Shown: piece by piece, positions 51,092-59,148 of the stretch | Numbering within the stretch: the stretch's first letter is position 1 | How the letters are laid out: every line of letters starts with the position of its first letter | Assembly (NCBI RefSeq): GCF_030123365.1 | Contig: NZ_CP126107.1 | Location: 6,003,501 to 6,067,500 of the forward strand | Direction: 5' to 3' | DNA length: 64,000 nucleotides | Origin: Neobacillus sp. SuZ13 | GTDB lineage: Bacteria; Bacillota; Bacilli; Bacillales; Cytobacillaceae | The notes under the pieces: generated by a model | What the model was told of the DNA's origin: nothing | Database searches by the model: none | What the model saw: the letters and a program-made list of their open reading frames with translations, nothing else | Position numbers and translations under genes: made by a program

Positions 51092-52914
51092 GACCAATCA
51101 TCCTCTTCAGAACGTTCATATGGGAGTGAAAAGGAGATCTTTGTTCCTTTTCCTTCCTCACTTGTTGCCCAGATTGCCCCGCCATGAGCATTAACCATTT
51201 CCTTTGCAATTGCCAAGCCTAGACCTGTACCGCCTAATTTCCGCGTTCTCGCTTTATCGACACGATAAAAGCGGTCAAAAATATTTTTAATATTCTCTTT
51301 TGGAATGCCAACCCCTTGGTCTGATATGCTCACAATAATTTTATCGTCCATTTCTTTAATCGAAAAAGTGACTTGACCGCCTTCAGGCGAGTACTTTAAG
51401 GCATTGGAAATAATATTGTATAAAACCTGTGTCATTTTATCTTCATCAACTTCAACAAAGATCGCTTGCTTAGGCAGCTTTCGTTTAAAAGAAACGTTTT
51501 GTTCCTTTGACATTTCGAACCTGTCGATGATGCGGTCAAAGAAATCAACAAAGTTAACCCACTCAATCGTCAGTCGATAATCCGTACTATCCATTTTTGA
51601 AAGCTGGAGCAGGTCATTCACTAGACGAATCATTCGTTCCGTTTCAGTCCGCGTCACTTCTAAAAAGTTCGGCGCAATCTCCTCATCACGCCAGGCGCCA
51701 TCTGCGAGGGCCTCTAAGTAACTCCTCATCGTTGTCAACGGTGTCCGCAATTCATGGGATACGTTGGCGACAAACTCTCTCCGTTCCGCATCTATTTTTT
51801 CTTGGTCGGTAATATCATGCAGAACGGCAATTAAGCCATTGACAAAGCCCGTCTCTTTTTGAATCACGGAGAAATTGGCACGAAGAAAATAACGTTCTTT
51901 CTTCGTACTATAGTCTAAAATAATCGAATCCTTTTCTTCCAATAAGTCCTCAAAGGAATTGGTATCGTCTAAATCTAGTAAGTCTACTATGGGCTGCGTC
52001 AGCACTGTTTCACGTGAAACATTCAGCATCTCCGCCGCAGGCTCATTAATCAAGATCACCCGGCCTTTCCGGTCGGTGGCGATAACACCATCGGTCATAT
52101 AAGACAAAACAGTGGAAAGTTTTCTTCGTTCCCCTTCGGTCATAGCCTGTGCTTCCTGCAGTTTCTTCGTTAAATTGTTAAAGGTAATCGCCAGAGTTCC
52201 AATTTCATCATTTCCATATACTTTAACTTTTCTTGAAAAATTACCCTTGGTCATCGCTATCGCCTGCTTTTTCATATCAGCAATCGGTCTAGTGATAGTT
52301 TGGGCTAACAAGATGCCCAGCAGAGCAGTAATGGATAGAGCAATTGCTGTACCAGTGGCAAAAATCTTATTAATGGTTTTCATTTGTTCAAAAACATTTT
52401 CAATTTTAGCTACCAAGTAAATGGCACCGATAACCTTTTTTCCTGACTTAATCGGTGTAGAGAGGACCCAAATCCTGTGTCCGGTTTGTTCATCGATATT
52501 AATGGAACTTTGATCCTCTTCCAATACCATCGATTGCTTCACTTGAAGTTTGGTGGTCCGTTGACCAACCACGCCTTGGTTACTTGGATGGGAGGTACCC
52601 AGAATTTTTAGGGAGTTGTTTTCAATTACTTGAACTTCTGAAATATCACCTGCATCAAAGTCCCTAAGGATTTTTTTGATATCTTCTTCGAGTGTTGGAT
52701 CTTCAGGCGTTCTCTCCTTCTCCATTTCCTCGACAATATTATAGGCAAGCAAATCCACCCTCTGTTTTAACGATGTTTGGAAGTTGGTTCGTAATGTTTC
52801 CTCCAACTGTTTAACAAAATAAACACCGATAATTTGCATGGCCACTAATATAAGGAGGACATAGATGATAACGAACTTTACGTGTATAGAGCGAAAGAAA
52901 CCAACCTTCTTCAT
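51088..52914 (-). CDS. walK: Essential sensor kinase WalK/YycG
   Basis: This 608-aa kinase controls cell-wall hydrolase genes with WalR. Two membrane helices (about 14-34 and 185-207) flank an extracellular Cache-like domain. A HAMP domain, a PAS domain (about 262-370), the H-box FVANVSHELRTPLTTMRSYL and the ATPase motifs (NALKYSPEGG, DQGVGIPKENI, GTGLGLAIAKEM) follow. A perfect parS site is embedded in the PAS-coding region, at codons NVSRETV. Confidence 0.96.
   Translation of the reverse strand: MKKVGFFRSIHVKFVIIYVLLILVAMQIIGVYFVKQLEETLRTNFQTSLKQRVDLLAYNIVEEMEKERTPEDPTLEEDIKKILRDFDAGDISEVQVIENNSLKILGTSHPSNQGVVGQRTTKLQVKQSMVLEEDQSSINIDEQTGHRIWVLSTPIKSGKKVIGAIYLVAKIENVFEQMKTINKIFATGTAIALSITALLGILLAQTITRPIADMKKQAIAMTKGNFSRKVKVYGNDEIGTLAITFNNLTKKLQEAQAMTEGERRKLSTVLSYMTDGVIATDRKGRVILINEPAAEMLNVSRETVLTQPIVDLLDLDDTNSFEDLLEEKDSIILDYSTKKERYFLRANFSVIQKETGFVNGLIAVLHDITDQEKIDAERREFVANVSHELRTPLTTMRSYLEALADGAWRDEEIAPNFLEVTRTETERMIRLVNDLLQLSKMDSTDYRLTIEWVNFVDFFDRIIDRFEMSKEQNVSFKRKLPKQAIFVEVDEDKMTQVLYNIISNALKYSPEGGQVTFSIKEMDDKIIVSISDQGVGIPKENIKNIFDRFYRVDKARTRKLGGTGLGLAIAKEMVNAHGGAIWATSEEGKGTKISFSLPYERSEEDDWS
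52006..52021. promoter_or_regulatory. parS chromosome-partition site
   Basis: TGTTTCACGTGAAACA is a perfect 16-bp palindrome equal to the Bacillus parS consensus bound by ParB/Spo0J. It lies within walK without disturbing the reading frame and fits an origin-proximal location. Confidence 0.93.
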
Positions 52915-52919
52915 TCCTT

Positions 52920-53630
52920 TTACTCCTGTTCAGGATTGCGCAAATAGTATCCTACCCCGCGCCGTGTCACAATCCAAGTCGGATGGCTAGGACTGTCCTC
53001 AATTTTTTCCCGCAATCTTCTCACTGTTACATCGACTGTTCTTACATCACCATAGTAATCGTAACCCCAAACGGTTTGTAAAAGGTGTTCCCTTGTCATC
53101 ACTTGGCCGATATGTTTCGCTAAATAGAATAGCAATTCAAATTCACGGTGGGTCAACTCAATCGTTTCACCGCGTTTTGAAACGATATAGGCATCTGGAT
53201 GAATGGTCAGTGATCCTATCTCAATTTCATTCGTTTCAGATTCAGCTTCTGCCGGTGTCAGAATTTGTTGATGACGACGTAAATTAGCCTTAACGCGAGC
53301 AATTAGTTCTCTTGTGCTAAACGGTTTCGTCACATAATCATCGGCACCCAACTCAAGTCCTAAGACTTTATCAATTTCGGAGTCCTTGGCGGTCAGCATA
53401 ATAATCGGCATTTCATATTTCTTACGGACTTCACGGCATACTTCCATCCCGTCTCGTAAGGGAAGCATAATATCTAAAAGGATTAAGTCTGGCTGTATTT
53501 CTTCAACCAATTCAAGTGCTTCATTCCCGTCATAAGCACAATAGACAACGTATCCTTCTTTTTTTAAGTTAAATTGCAGAATATCAGCAATTGGTTTTTC
53601 ATCATCAACAACAAGAATTTTCTTTTCCAT
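52920..53630 (-). CDS. walR: Essential response regulator WalR/YycF
   Basis: This 236-aa OmpR-family regulator of wall metabolism has a receiver domain with the phospho-Asp in LILLDIMLPLRDG and a switch Lys in YVTKPFS. A winged-helix domain ends in RGVGYYLRNPEQ. ATG 53630 follows AAAAGGAG; the longer TTG frame overlaps that ribosome site. It is the first gene of the walRKHIJ-htrC block. Its binding consensus TGTWAH-N5-TGTWAH is matched at 7279-7295. Confidence 0.96.
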   Translation of the reverse strand: MEKKILVVDDEKPIADILQFNLKKEGYVVYCAYDGNEALELVEEIQPDLILLDIMLPLRDGMEVCREVRKKYEMPIIMLTAKDSEIDKVLGLELGADDYVTKPFSTRELIARVKANLRRHQQILTPAEAESETNEIEIGSLTIHPDAYIVSKRGETIELTHREFELLFYLAKHIGQVMTREHLLQTVWGYDYYGDVRTVDVTVRRLREKIEDSPSHPTWIVTRRGVGYYLRNPEQE

Positions 53631-53765
53631 ACATTTGCTCCTTTTCAATTTTTTATTTTCATCTATTTAATCAAATAGGACTAGGAGTCATAACTATACT
53701 ATTTTACTGTATCATGTTATTCATATAAATTCACCTATTACCATTTGGTAAGACTGGAAGATTAA

Positions 53766-53826
53766 AAAAGCGCAAGCGCCTTGCTCAGGGGCTTATGACC
53801 CCGAGCCCCTAGGCGCTGGAGCTGGA
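53766..53826 (+). repeat. Bacillus intergenic palindromic repeat, short form
   Basis: This is the inverted, internally deleted version of the elements at 10379-10499 and 56236-56356. AAAAGCGCAAGCGCCTTG begins it and CCCTAGGCGCTGGAGCTGG ends it, while the middle hairpin is missing. Confidence 0.8.
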
Positions 53827-53874
53827 CTCAGAGAACTATTTCAAATTATCCATAATTAATTTTTGTGTATCCAT

Positions 53875-53904
53875 AATAAAAGCCTCTAGCATTAAGCTAG
53901 AGAC
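53875..53904 (-). terminator. Terminator of the M23 endopeptidase gene
   Basis: On the minus strand CTCTAGC/GCTAGAG with loop TTAAT is followed by GCTTTTATT, 10 nt after the stop codon. Confidence 0.82.
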
Positions 53905-53911
53905 TCATCTT

Positions 53912-55330
53912 TTATCTTAAATAAGAAAGTGGGTTTACCAAGCTGCCGTTTTTATAGACTTCAAAATGCAAGTGAACACCAGTAGCATCTCCGGTAGCCC
54001 CCATAATTCCAATGGCGGAACCCTTGGAAACCTTCTGACCTACGTGAACCTTAAGCGATGACATATGCCCATAAAGGGTACGGTAACCATTTCGATGGTC
54101 AATTACAATTTTATTACCATAACCGCCCCCCCAGCCTGCAGAAACAACCACGCCATTATCAGCTGCCTTGATGGTTCTGTTGCTTGGTCTAGCAATATCA
54201 ATCCCTTTGTGCATTCTGCCCCATCTAGGACCTTGCTTACTGGAAATATAGCCACCCACTGTTGGCCAGGCAAAGGTACCGTCGCCGCGTGATGGAATAA
54301 CCTTTGTTCCCTTGATGACAATCTCATTAACTGGCTGTTCAAGGATTGTTTCATTGACCTCGTCCTTGTTTACGGTTACACCATTTTGTTCAGAGATTTT
54401 ATAGGTAACGGAGCGAGCGCCTTTTTTACCTTCTTGTTTTACTTTTGTTTTCCCCTTTAACAGAGTTTTATCCTCAATTACATTCTTTTTATAAGGGATT
54501 TCTTCCTTTTTATTTACTTCTTTTTCCACAATCACTTCAATAAATGGTTTTGGAACCGTCATATTAATTTTCTGCCCAATCTTTAGAAGTTTATCTTCAG
54601 ATAGACCGGGATTCACCGCTAAGATGTCCGCCATCTTCATATGGTGATCATGGGCAATAATTTCAAGTACATCGCCTTTTTGAATCACATATATCTTTTC
54701 TTCTAAAGTCCCTTTTTGTAAAAAAATCACTGCTTCCTCTGCAGACATAATTTTCCTAGGAGCAGTATCTTCATTTGAAAATGAAACATTTTTAGATAGG
54801 CGTACGTCTAATAAGCGAGACTCATTTTCTTTTAATGCCGGTACACTCGTATTGTCAGAAGCTTTTCGAGCCTTAAGTTCAGTTAATTGATCCTCAGGCA
54901 CGTATTGTTGAATTAGTTTCTTCATAACTTCTTCCGCTGTCGATTGATTTTCTACATAAGCAACTGGTTTCCCGTCAATCATGATGGCAGACGCCTCTGT
55001 TTGAAGCTGGAAGATATTTCGGATGGTCTGAACGGTTTCTGTCTCCGTTTCAGCCGTTGGAAATACTTGATATGGAACGTCTTGAATTTGCTGCATAAAA
55101 TCAGTATCTGCGGCTTTTTTAGCAATGATTTTATTTACTACGCTTTTATCCGCAACATTACCTATATATGTACCTTCAAGATAGACATGATAATCCCTCG
55201 ATGATTCGGACGAATCAGCCAATGCAACCGGACCGTTACTAAAGGCAATCAGTGAAGATGCCATGGCTGTCACAAGTGTTGTTTTAAGTAATAACTTTTT
55301 TGTTTGTAATATTTTATCTAAAAATAACAT
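53912..55330 (-). CDS. Secreted M23 metallo-endopeptidase with LysM and G5 domains
   Basis: This 472-aa cell-wall hydrolase has a signal peptide (about 1-38, ending ALA), an N-terminal region with similarity to YabE-type linkers, a LysM domain (about 213-258, VIQKGDVLEIIAHDHHMKMADIL) and a G5 domain (about 262-340). The C-terminal peptidase M23 domain has the zinc ligands in GRMHKGIDIA and HLHFEVY. It probably cleaves peptide cross-bridges of peptidoglycan. Its position directly upstream of walR suggests co-regulation with wall hydrolases. Confidence 0.9.
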   Translation of the reverse strand: MLFLDKILQTKKLLLKTTLVTAMASSLIAFSNGPVALADSSESSRDYHVYLEGTYIGNVADKSVVNKIIAKKAADTDFMQQIQDVPYQVFPTAETETETVQTIRNIFQLQTEASAIMIDGKPVAYVENQSTAEEVMKKLIQQYVPEDQLTELKARKASDNTSVPALKENESRLLDVRLSKNVSFSNEDTAPRKIMSAEEAVIFLQKGTLEEKIYVIQKGDVLEIIAHDHHMKMADILAVNPGLSEDKLLKIGQKINMTVPKPFIEVIVEKEVNKKEEIPYKKNVIEDKTLLKGKTKVKQEGKKGARSVTYKISEQNGVTVNKDEVNETILEQPVNEIVIKGTKVIPSRGDGTFAWPTVGGYISSKQGPRWGRMHKGIDIARPSNRTIKAADNGVVVSAGWGGGYGNKIVIDHRNGYRTLYGHMSSLKVHVGQKVSKGSAIGIMGATGDATGVHLHFEVYKNGSLVNPLSYLR

Positions 55331-55534
55331 TTTTCCTCCCTAAACCACGGTAAAACACTCTTAATCTATTGAATTTACTATTAAAGAAGTTCCCAGAATT
55401 TTAGACCTTCTCCACTTTACCATAACTTTCTGTAAATAGATTAATAGTCTTTATACTGTAACAAAACTGTATAATTACTGACATTATTAGCAGGGAGGAA
55501 CTGTTCATTTTTGTAAAAAGAGGATATAGCAAAA

Positions 55535-55562
55535 AAAAAGAAGCATGCATTTGCAAGCTTCC
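55535..55562 (-). terminator. Terminator of the tRNA operon
   Basis: GAAGCTTGCA/TGCATGCTTC-type stem (55540-55549 with 55552-55561), with nine T residues on the minus strand, directly after tRNA-Phe. Confidence 0.8.
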
Positions 55563-55570
55563 TTTTTTTA

Positions 55571-55643
55571 TGGCTCAGGACGGAATCGAACCGCCGACAC
55601 AAGGATTTTCAGTCCTTTGCTCTACCGACTGAGCTACTGAGCC
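55571..55643 (-). tRNA. tRNA-Phe (GAA)
   Basis: 73-nt cloverleaf on the minus strand beginning GGCTCAGTAG. The anticodon loop CTGAAAA gives GAA, and TTCGATTC lies in the T-loop. CCA is not encoded. It is the last gene of the four-tRNA cluster. Confidence 0.96.
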
Positions 55644-55650
55644 ACTTATA

Positions 55651-55727
55651 TGGCGGTCTGGACGGGACTCGAACCCGCGACCTCCTGCGTGACAGGCAGG
55701 CATTCTAACCAACTGAACTACCAGACC
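55651..55727 (-). tRNA. tRNA-Asp (GTC)
   Basis: 77-nt cloverleaf including encoded CCA. The acceptor stem begins GGTCTGG, the anticodon loop is CTGTCAC and the T-loop is TTCGAGTC. Confidence 0.96.
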
Positions 55728-55737
55728 AATATTAAAT

Positions 55738-55785
55738 TGATTGTCAGCAAGGAGACCGTCCTTGCCAGCCATTTACTGACAATCA
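55738..55785. repeat. Nested hairpin in the Asp-Glu tRNA spacer
   Basis: TGATTGTCAG (55738-55747) pairs perfectly with CTGACAATCA (55776-55785), enclosing a second stem CAAGGA/TCCTTG (55748-55753 with 55759-55764). There is no T-run. It may be a processing signal in the tRNA precursor. Confidence 0.65.
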
Positions 55786-55792
55786 AAAGCCA

Positions 55793-55864
55793 TGACCCCT
55801 ACGGGATTCGAACCCGTGTTACCTCCGTGAAAGGGAGGTGTCTTAACCACTTGACCAAGGGGCC
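55793..55864 (-). tRNA. tRNA-Glu (TTC)
   Basis: 72-nt cloverleaf beginning GGCCCCTTGG. The anticodon loop CTTTCAC gives TTC, and the T-loop is TTCGAATC. CCA is not encoded. Confidence 0.96.
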
Positions 55865-55877
55865 ATAAAAATATAAA

Positions 55878-55953
55878 TGGTGAGCCATGAAGGACTCGAA
55901 CCTTCGACCCTCTGATTAAAAGTCAGATGCTCTACCAACTGAGCTAATGGCTC
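55878..55953 (-). tRNA. tRNA-Lys (TTT)
   Basis: 76-nt cloverleaf including CCA, beginning GAGCCATTAG. The anticodon loop is CTTTTAA and the T-loop is TTCGAGTC. It is the first complete gene of the cluster. Confidence 0.96.
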
Positions 55954-56070
55954 GTACTAAAATAATTCCCTAAACCTATATTTCTGTCGGATGCCCACGC
56001 CTCAGAAAGCTTATTCAAGCAGCAACTCGGCGTGTGCCCTGAAGCTGTTTCAAGGAAGCTTATTCGATCG

Positions 56071-56102
56071 TGCTCTACCAACTGAGCTAATGGCTCGTAC
56101 TA
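56071..56102 (-). pseudogene. Duplicated 5' part of tRNA-Lys
   Basis: These 32 bp are identical to 55928-55959, which holds the first 26 nt of tRNA-Lys plus 6 bp of its 5' flank. The rest of the tRNA is missing. The 111 bp between the repeats contain two AAGCTTATTC-type copies and no gene. Confidence 0.8.
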
Positions 56103-56128
56103 GTTATCGTATCGTGACGACGCTTTTT

Positions 56129-56158
56129 ATAATAGCACGGACTATACACTAAAGGCAA
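56129..56158 (-). promoter_or_regulatory. Promoter of the tRNA cluster
   Basis: On the minus strand TTGCCT (56158-56153), an 18-bp spacer, then TATTAT (56134-56129). It lies upstream of the tRNA-Lys fragment and gene. Confidence 0.55.
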
Positions 56159-56189
56159 TACTTTTTTTAAAAAACTTTTTTAAAAAGTT

Positions 56190-56215
56190 TGAAGCCCTCA
56201 AAAATGAGGGCTTCA
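56190..56215 (-). terminator. Terminator downstream of purA
   Basis: GAAGCCCTC (56191-56199) pairs perfectly with GAGGGCTTC (56206-56214). On the minus strand CAAACTTTTT follows. Confidence 0.75.
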
Positions 56216-56235
56216 TTAGTAAGTTCAAAGTTAAA

Positions 56236-56356
56236 TTGTCTAGCTCCAGCGCCTAGGGGCTCGGGGTCATAAGCCAATCCGTCATGAAGGTTAAAAAGCA
56301 ACCTTCACGCCGGCTCGTCTTATGCCTGTCGCCCCTGAACAAGGCGCTTCCGCTTT
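56236..56356 (-). repeat. Bacillus intergenic palindromic repeat, full copy 2
   Basis: Nearly identical to 10379-10499 and in the same orientation. It runs from TCTAGCTCCAGCGCCTAG to AAGGCGCTTCCGCTTTT and reaches the purA stop codon. Confidence 0.85.
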
Positions 56357-57648
56357 TATATTTGTCTCCAAGGGCTGCGGACGACATTTGTTTGATTACG
56401 ATCTGGCCCAACTGAAAACGTAGTTAATGGAATTCCAGTTAATTGAGTCACGCGTTCTACATAATGACGGGCATTTAATGGCAACTCGTCTAAAGTTTTA
56501 ACGCCCGTAATATCTTCTGTCCAGCCTGGCAGCTCTTCATAAACTGGTTCACACTGTGCTAATACCTTCAAGCTTGCTGGATATTCCGTAATAAGCTCAC
56601 CATTATAACTATACGCTGTACAAATTTTTAGTGTTTCAATCCCTGTTAAAACATCAATAGAATTGAGGGACAGGTCCGTTAGGCCACTTACACGGCGGGC
56701 ATGGCGTACAACGACACTGTCAAACCAGCCAACACGGCGAGGACGGCCTGTTGTGGTACCATATTCACGGCCAACTTCACGGATCTGATTGCCGATTTCA
56801 TTATTTAATTCTGTCGGGAATGGCCCGTCACCCACACGAGAAGTGTAAGCTTTGCACACTCCAACGACATGGGTAATCTTCGATGGACCCACTCCGGAAC
56901 CAATTGTAACACCGCCAGCTACAGGATTAGAAGAAGTAACAAATGGGTAGGTACCTTGGTCAATATCAAGCATAACCCCTTGAGCGCCTTCAAAAAGAAC
57001 CCTTTTGCCTTCATCTAATGCATCATTCAAGACCACAGATGTATCACAAACATATTGTTTTACTTGTTGACCATATTCATAATACTCGTCAAGGATTTCT
57101 TCTTTCGTAAATCCTGTTGTTTCATAAATACGCTCAAACAAACGGTTCTTCTCTTCCAAATTACGTTCAAGCTTTTCTTCAAACACATCGCGTTCTAGCA
57201 GGTCAGCAATTCGAATACCTACGCGCGCTGCTTTATCCATGTAAGCTGGTCCAATTCCTTTTTTGGTGGTACCGATTTTGTTGGCACCCTTACTTTCTTC
57301 CTCAACCGCATCAAGTTTTAAGTGATATGGAAGAATGACATGGGCACGATTACTAATGCGAAGATTATCGGTGGTAATACCTTTTTCATGTAAATAAGCA
57401 AGTTCTGCTACAAGTGCCTTCGGATCAACAACCATTCCGTTTCCGATGACACAGATTTTTTCTTTATAAAAAATTCCAGATGGAATTAGGTGCAATTTGT
57501 ACGTTTCTCCGTTGAACTTTATGGTGTGGCCAGCATTATTTCCTCCCTGATATCGGGCGATTGCTTCGGCATTTTCAGAAAGGAAATCTGTGATTTTCCC
57601 CTTACCTTCATCTCCCCATTGAGTTCCAACAACTACTACTGATGACAT
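56356..57648 (-). CDS. purA: Adenylosuccinate synthetase
   Basis: This 430-aa enzyme condenses IMP and aspartate with GTP to adenylosuccinate, the first committed step to AMP. The P-loop-like GTQWGDEGKGK is at the N-terminus, with GNNAGHT and the IMP-binding GIGPAY and TTTGRPRRVGW motifs. ATG 57648 follows GGAGGTG and gives the usual MSSVVVVGTQWGDEGKGK start. It is single-gene transcribed, as in B. subtilis. Confidence 0.97.
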   Translation of the reverse strand: MSSVVVVGTQWGDEGKGKITDFLSENAEAIARYQGGNNAGHTIKFNGETYKLHLIPSGIFYKEKICVIGNGMVVDPKALVAELAYLHEKGITTDNLRISNRAHVILPYHLKLDAVEEESKGANKIGTTKKGIGPAYMDKAARVGIRIADLLERDVFEEKLERNLEEKNRLFERIYETTGFTKEEILDEYYEYGQQVKQYVCDTSVVLNDALDEGKRVLFEGAQGVMLDIDQGTYPFVTSSNPVAGGVTIGSGVGPSKITHVVGVCKAYTSRVGDGPFPTELNNEIGNQIREVGREYGTTTGRPRRVGWFDSVVVRHARRVSGLTDLSLNSIDVLTGIETLKICTAYSYNGELITEYPASLKVLAQCEPVYEELPGWTEDITGVKTLDELPLNARHYVERVTQLTGIPLTTFSVGPDRNQTNVVRSPWRQI

Positions 57649-57860
57649 ATAAGGCACCTCCAAATTAAATACGCTTTACTATTTTCCAAACACCATTTTA
57701 CCAATTTTTATAACCAAAAGCAACCTAAACACGAACATTTATATGAATCTATAATATTACGTTCGTAAAATATTAATTTATGAATCTATCTTGTAGGTTT
57801 GGTAATTTTTCCATAAAATAGAATTATAGTTTTATTAAAATAACGAATAGGATGTGACAT

Positions 57861-58778
57861 ATGCTATTTAAATCTCGCGTGGAACTATTGGAAATTACTC
57901 TGTTGCGTTCATTAAATGCTCGAATGAATTTATCCGAAAAGGATGTTAGGAATTATACAAGGCTCAGAAAGGGATTTGAAGGTGAGCAAAAGAGTGATCA
58001 ATGGTTAGAAGGGCTCTCAGAGGAGTGGCTGGTCATCCATGATTTATTACTTGAATATAACAATTCTAAATTTCAGATTGATACGCTACTGCTATCCCAG
58101 GATAAAATTTACCCTTTGGATATAAAAAACTTTGAAGGCGACTATTCTGCTGAAGGTGAAAATTGGTATACAAGTGCTAAAAAAGATATGAAGAATCCAG
58201 TACACCAACAAAATCGTTGTGTTATACTATTTCGTTCATTACTCCGTGATCTTAACTGCCATTATCCGCTTGAACCCTATCTCATCTTCATTAACCCCGA
58301 ATTTCATTTATATATAACCACTATTAATCCATCTCTTGTTTTTCATTCACAATTGAACCGCTTTTTGAAAAAGTTGAATGCAAGGTCCGTAAAACTGAAT
58401 AAAAGACACTACAAGTTAGCTGAACAACTAGTAGCACTTCATATAGTAGAGTCACCTTATCCGCACTTACCAGCCTACGATTATGATCAGCTGGAAAAAG
58501 GAATCCTCTGCTCGAAGTGTTTCTCCCTTTTTTCTGAAATACATGGATCGAAACTAACATGTGGCCATTGCGGATGCACAGAGGAAGTGGAGTCAGCAGT
58601 GCTAAGGAGTGTCACTGAATTATCGCTTCTTTTCCCTGATCAAAAAATTACCACAAAAATAGTTCTTGATTGGTGTAGGATTGTTAAATCGGAGAAGACT
58701 ATTAGGAGGATACTAGGGAAGCACTATAAGCTAGTTGGCCATGGTAAATCTGCAAATTATGTTCTACCAAATGATTAA
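57861..58778 (+). CDS. NERD-domain protein with zinc ribbon
   Basis: This 305-aa protein has an N-terminal NERD (nuclease-related) domain (about 35-150, with FEGEQKSDQWL, FQIDTLLLSQDKIYPLDIKNFEGDY, the D..E/D..K-type nuclease core). A four-Cys zinc ribbon (CSKC..CGHC, about 214-236) and a C-terminal winged-helix-like tail follow. NERD proteins are thought to act on DNA, but the exact role is unknown. It is followed directly by the 52-bp repeat array at 58818. Confidence 0.85.
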   Translation: MLFKSRVELLEITLLRSLNARMNLSEKDVRNYTRLRKGFEGEQKSDQWLEGLSEEWLVIHDLLLEYNNSKFQIDTLLLSQDKIYPLDIKNFEGDYSAEGENWYTSAKKDMKNPVHQQNRCVILFRSLLRDLNCHYPLEPYLIFINPEFHLYITTINPSLVFHSQLNRFLKKLNARSVKLNKRHYKLAEQLVALHIVESPYPHLPAYDYDQLEKGILCSKCFSLFSEIHGSKLTCGHCGCTEEVESAVLRSVTELSLLFPDQKITTKIVLDWCRIVKSEKTIRRILGKHYKLVGHGKSANYVLPND

Positions 58779-58817
58779 GTTCATTTAATTACCCTTTTAT
58801 TAAAATCTATGGATACC

Positions 58818-59095
58818 ATTGGACTCCTTTTTTTACCTCAACGGGCTTCATACGACCCCTATGGTTACCGTTGGGCTCCTTTTTTACTGCAAACGGGCTT
58901 CATACGGCCCCTATGGTTACCGTTGGGCTCCTTTTTTACTGCAAACGGGCTTCATACGGCCCCTATGGTTACCGTTGGGCTCTTTTTTTACTGCAAACGA
59001 GCTTCATACGGCCCCTATGGTTACCGTTGGGCTCTTTTTTTACTGCAAACGGGCTTCATACGACCCCTATGGTCACCGTTTGACTTTTTTCTCAA
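58818..59095 (+). repeat. Tandem 52-bp repeat array behind the NERD gene
   Basis: Units start at 58818, 58870, 58922, 58974, 59026 and 59078, exactly 52 bp apart, giving five full copies and a partial one. Each carries CCGTTGGGCTCCTTTTTTAC and CGGGCTTCATACGGCCCC, allowing GGCCC/GGGCT and GGGC/GCCC pairings before a T6-7 run on the plus strand. All three frames stay open over the array, but no frame is favoured. The first and last units are the most diverged. Confidence 0.9.
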
Positions 59096-59114
59096 ACCAC
59101 GGGTGCCATGAGCA

Positions 59115-59147
59115 CAAAAAAGGCTAGCCAAATAATTTTGGCTAGCC
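59115..59147 (-). terminator. Terminator of dnaC
   Basis: GGCTAGCCAAA pairs with TTTTGGCTAGCC. On the minus strand TTTTTTG follows, 2 nt after the dnaC stop codon. Confidence 0.88.
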
Positions 59148-59148
59148 A

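Noticed and set aside
55575..55868. Open frames over the tRNA cluster, including one resembling a commonly mis-annotated GLEPATSC-type peptide
   Set aside because: These are translations of tRNA genes and their complements.
58809..59127. Overlapping open frames of 70-102 codons across the NERD-side repeat array
   Set aside because: All three frames are open only because the 52-bp unit lacks stops. There is no ribosome site, the period is not a multiple of three, and the content reads as a structured non-coding repeat.
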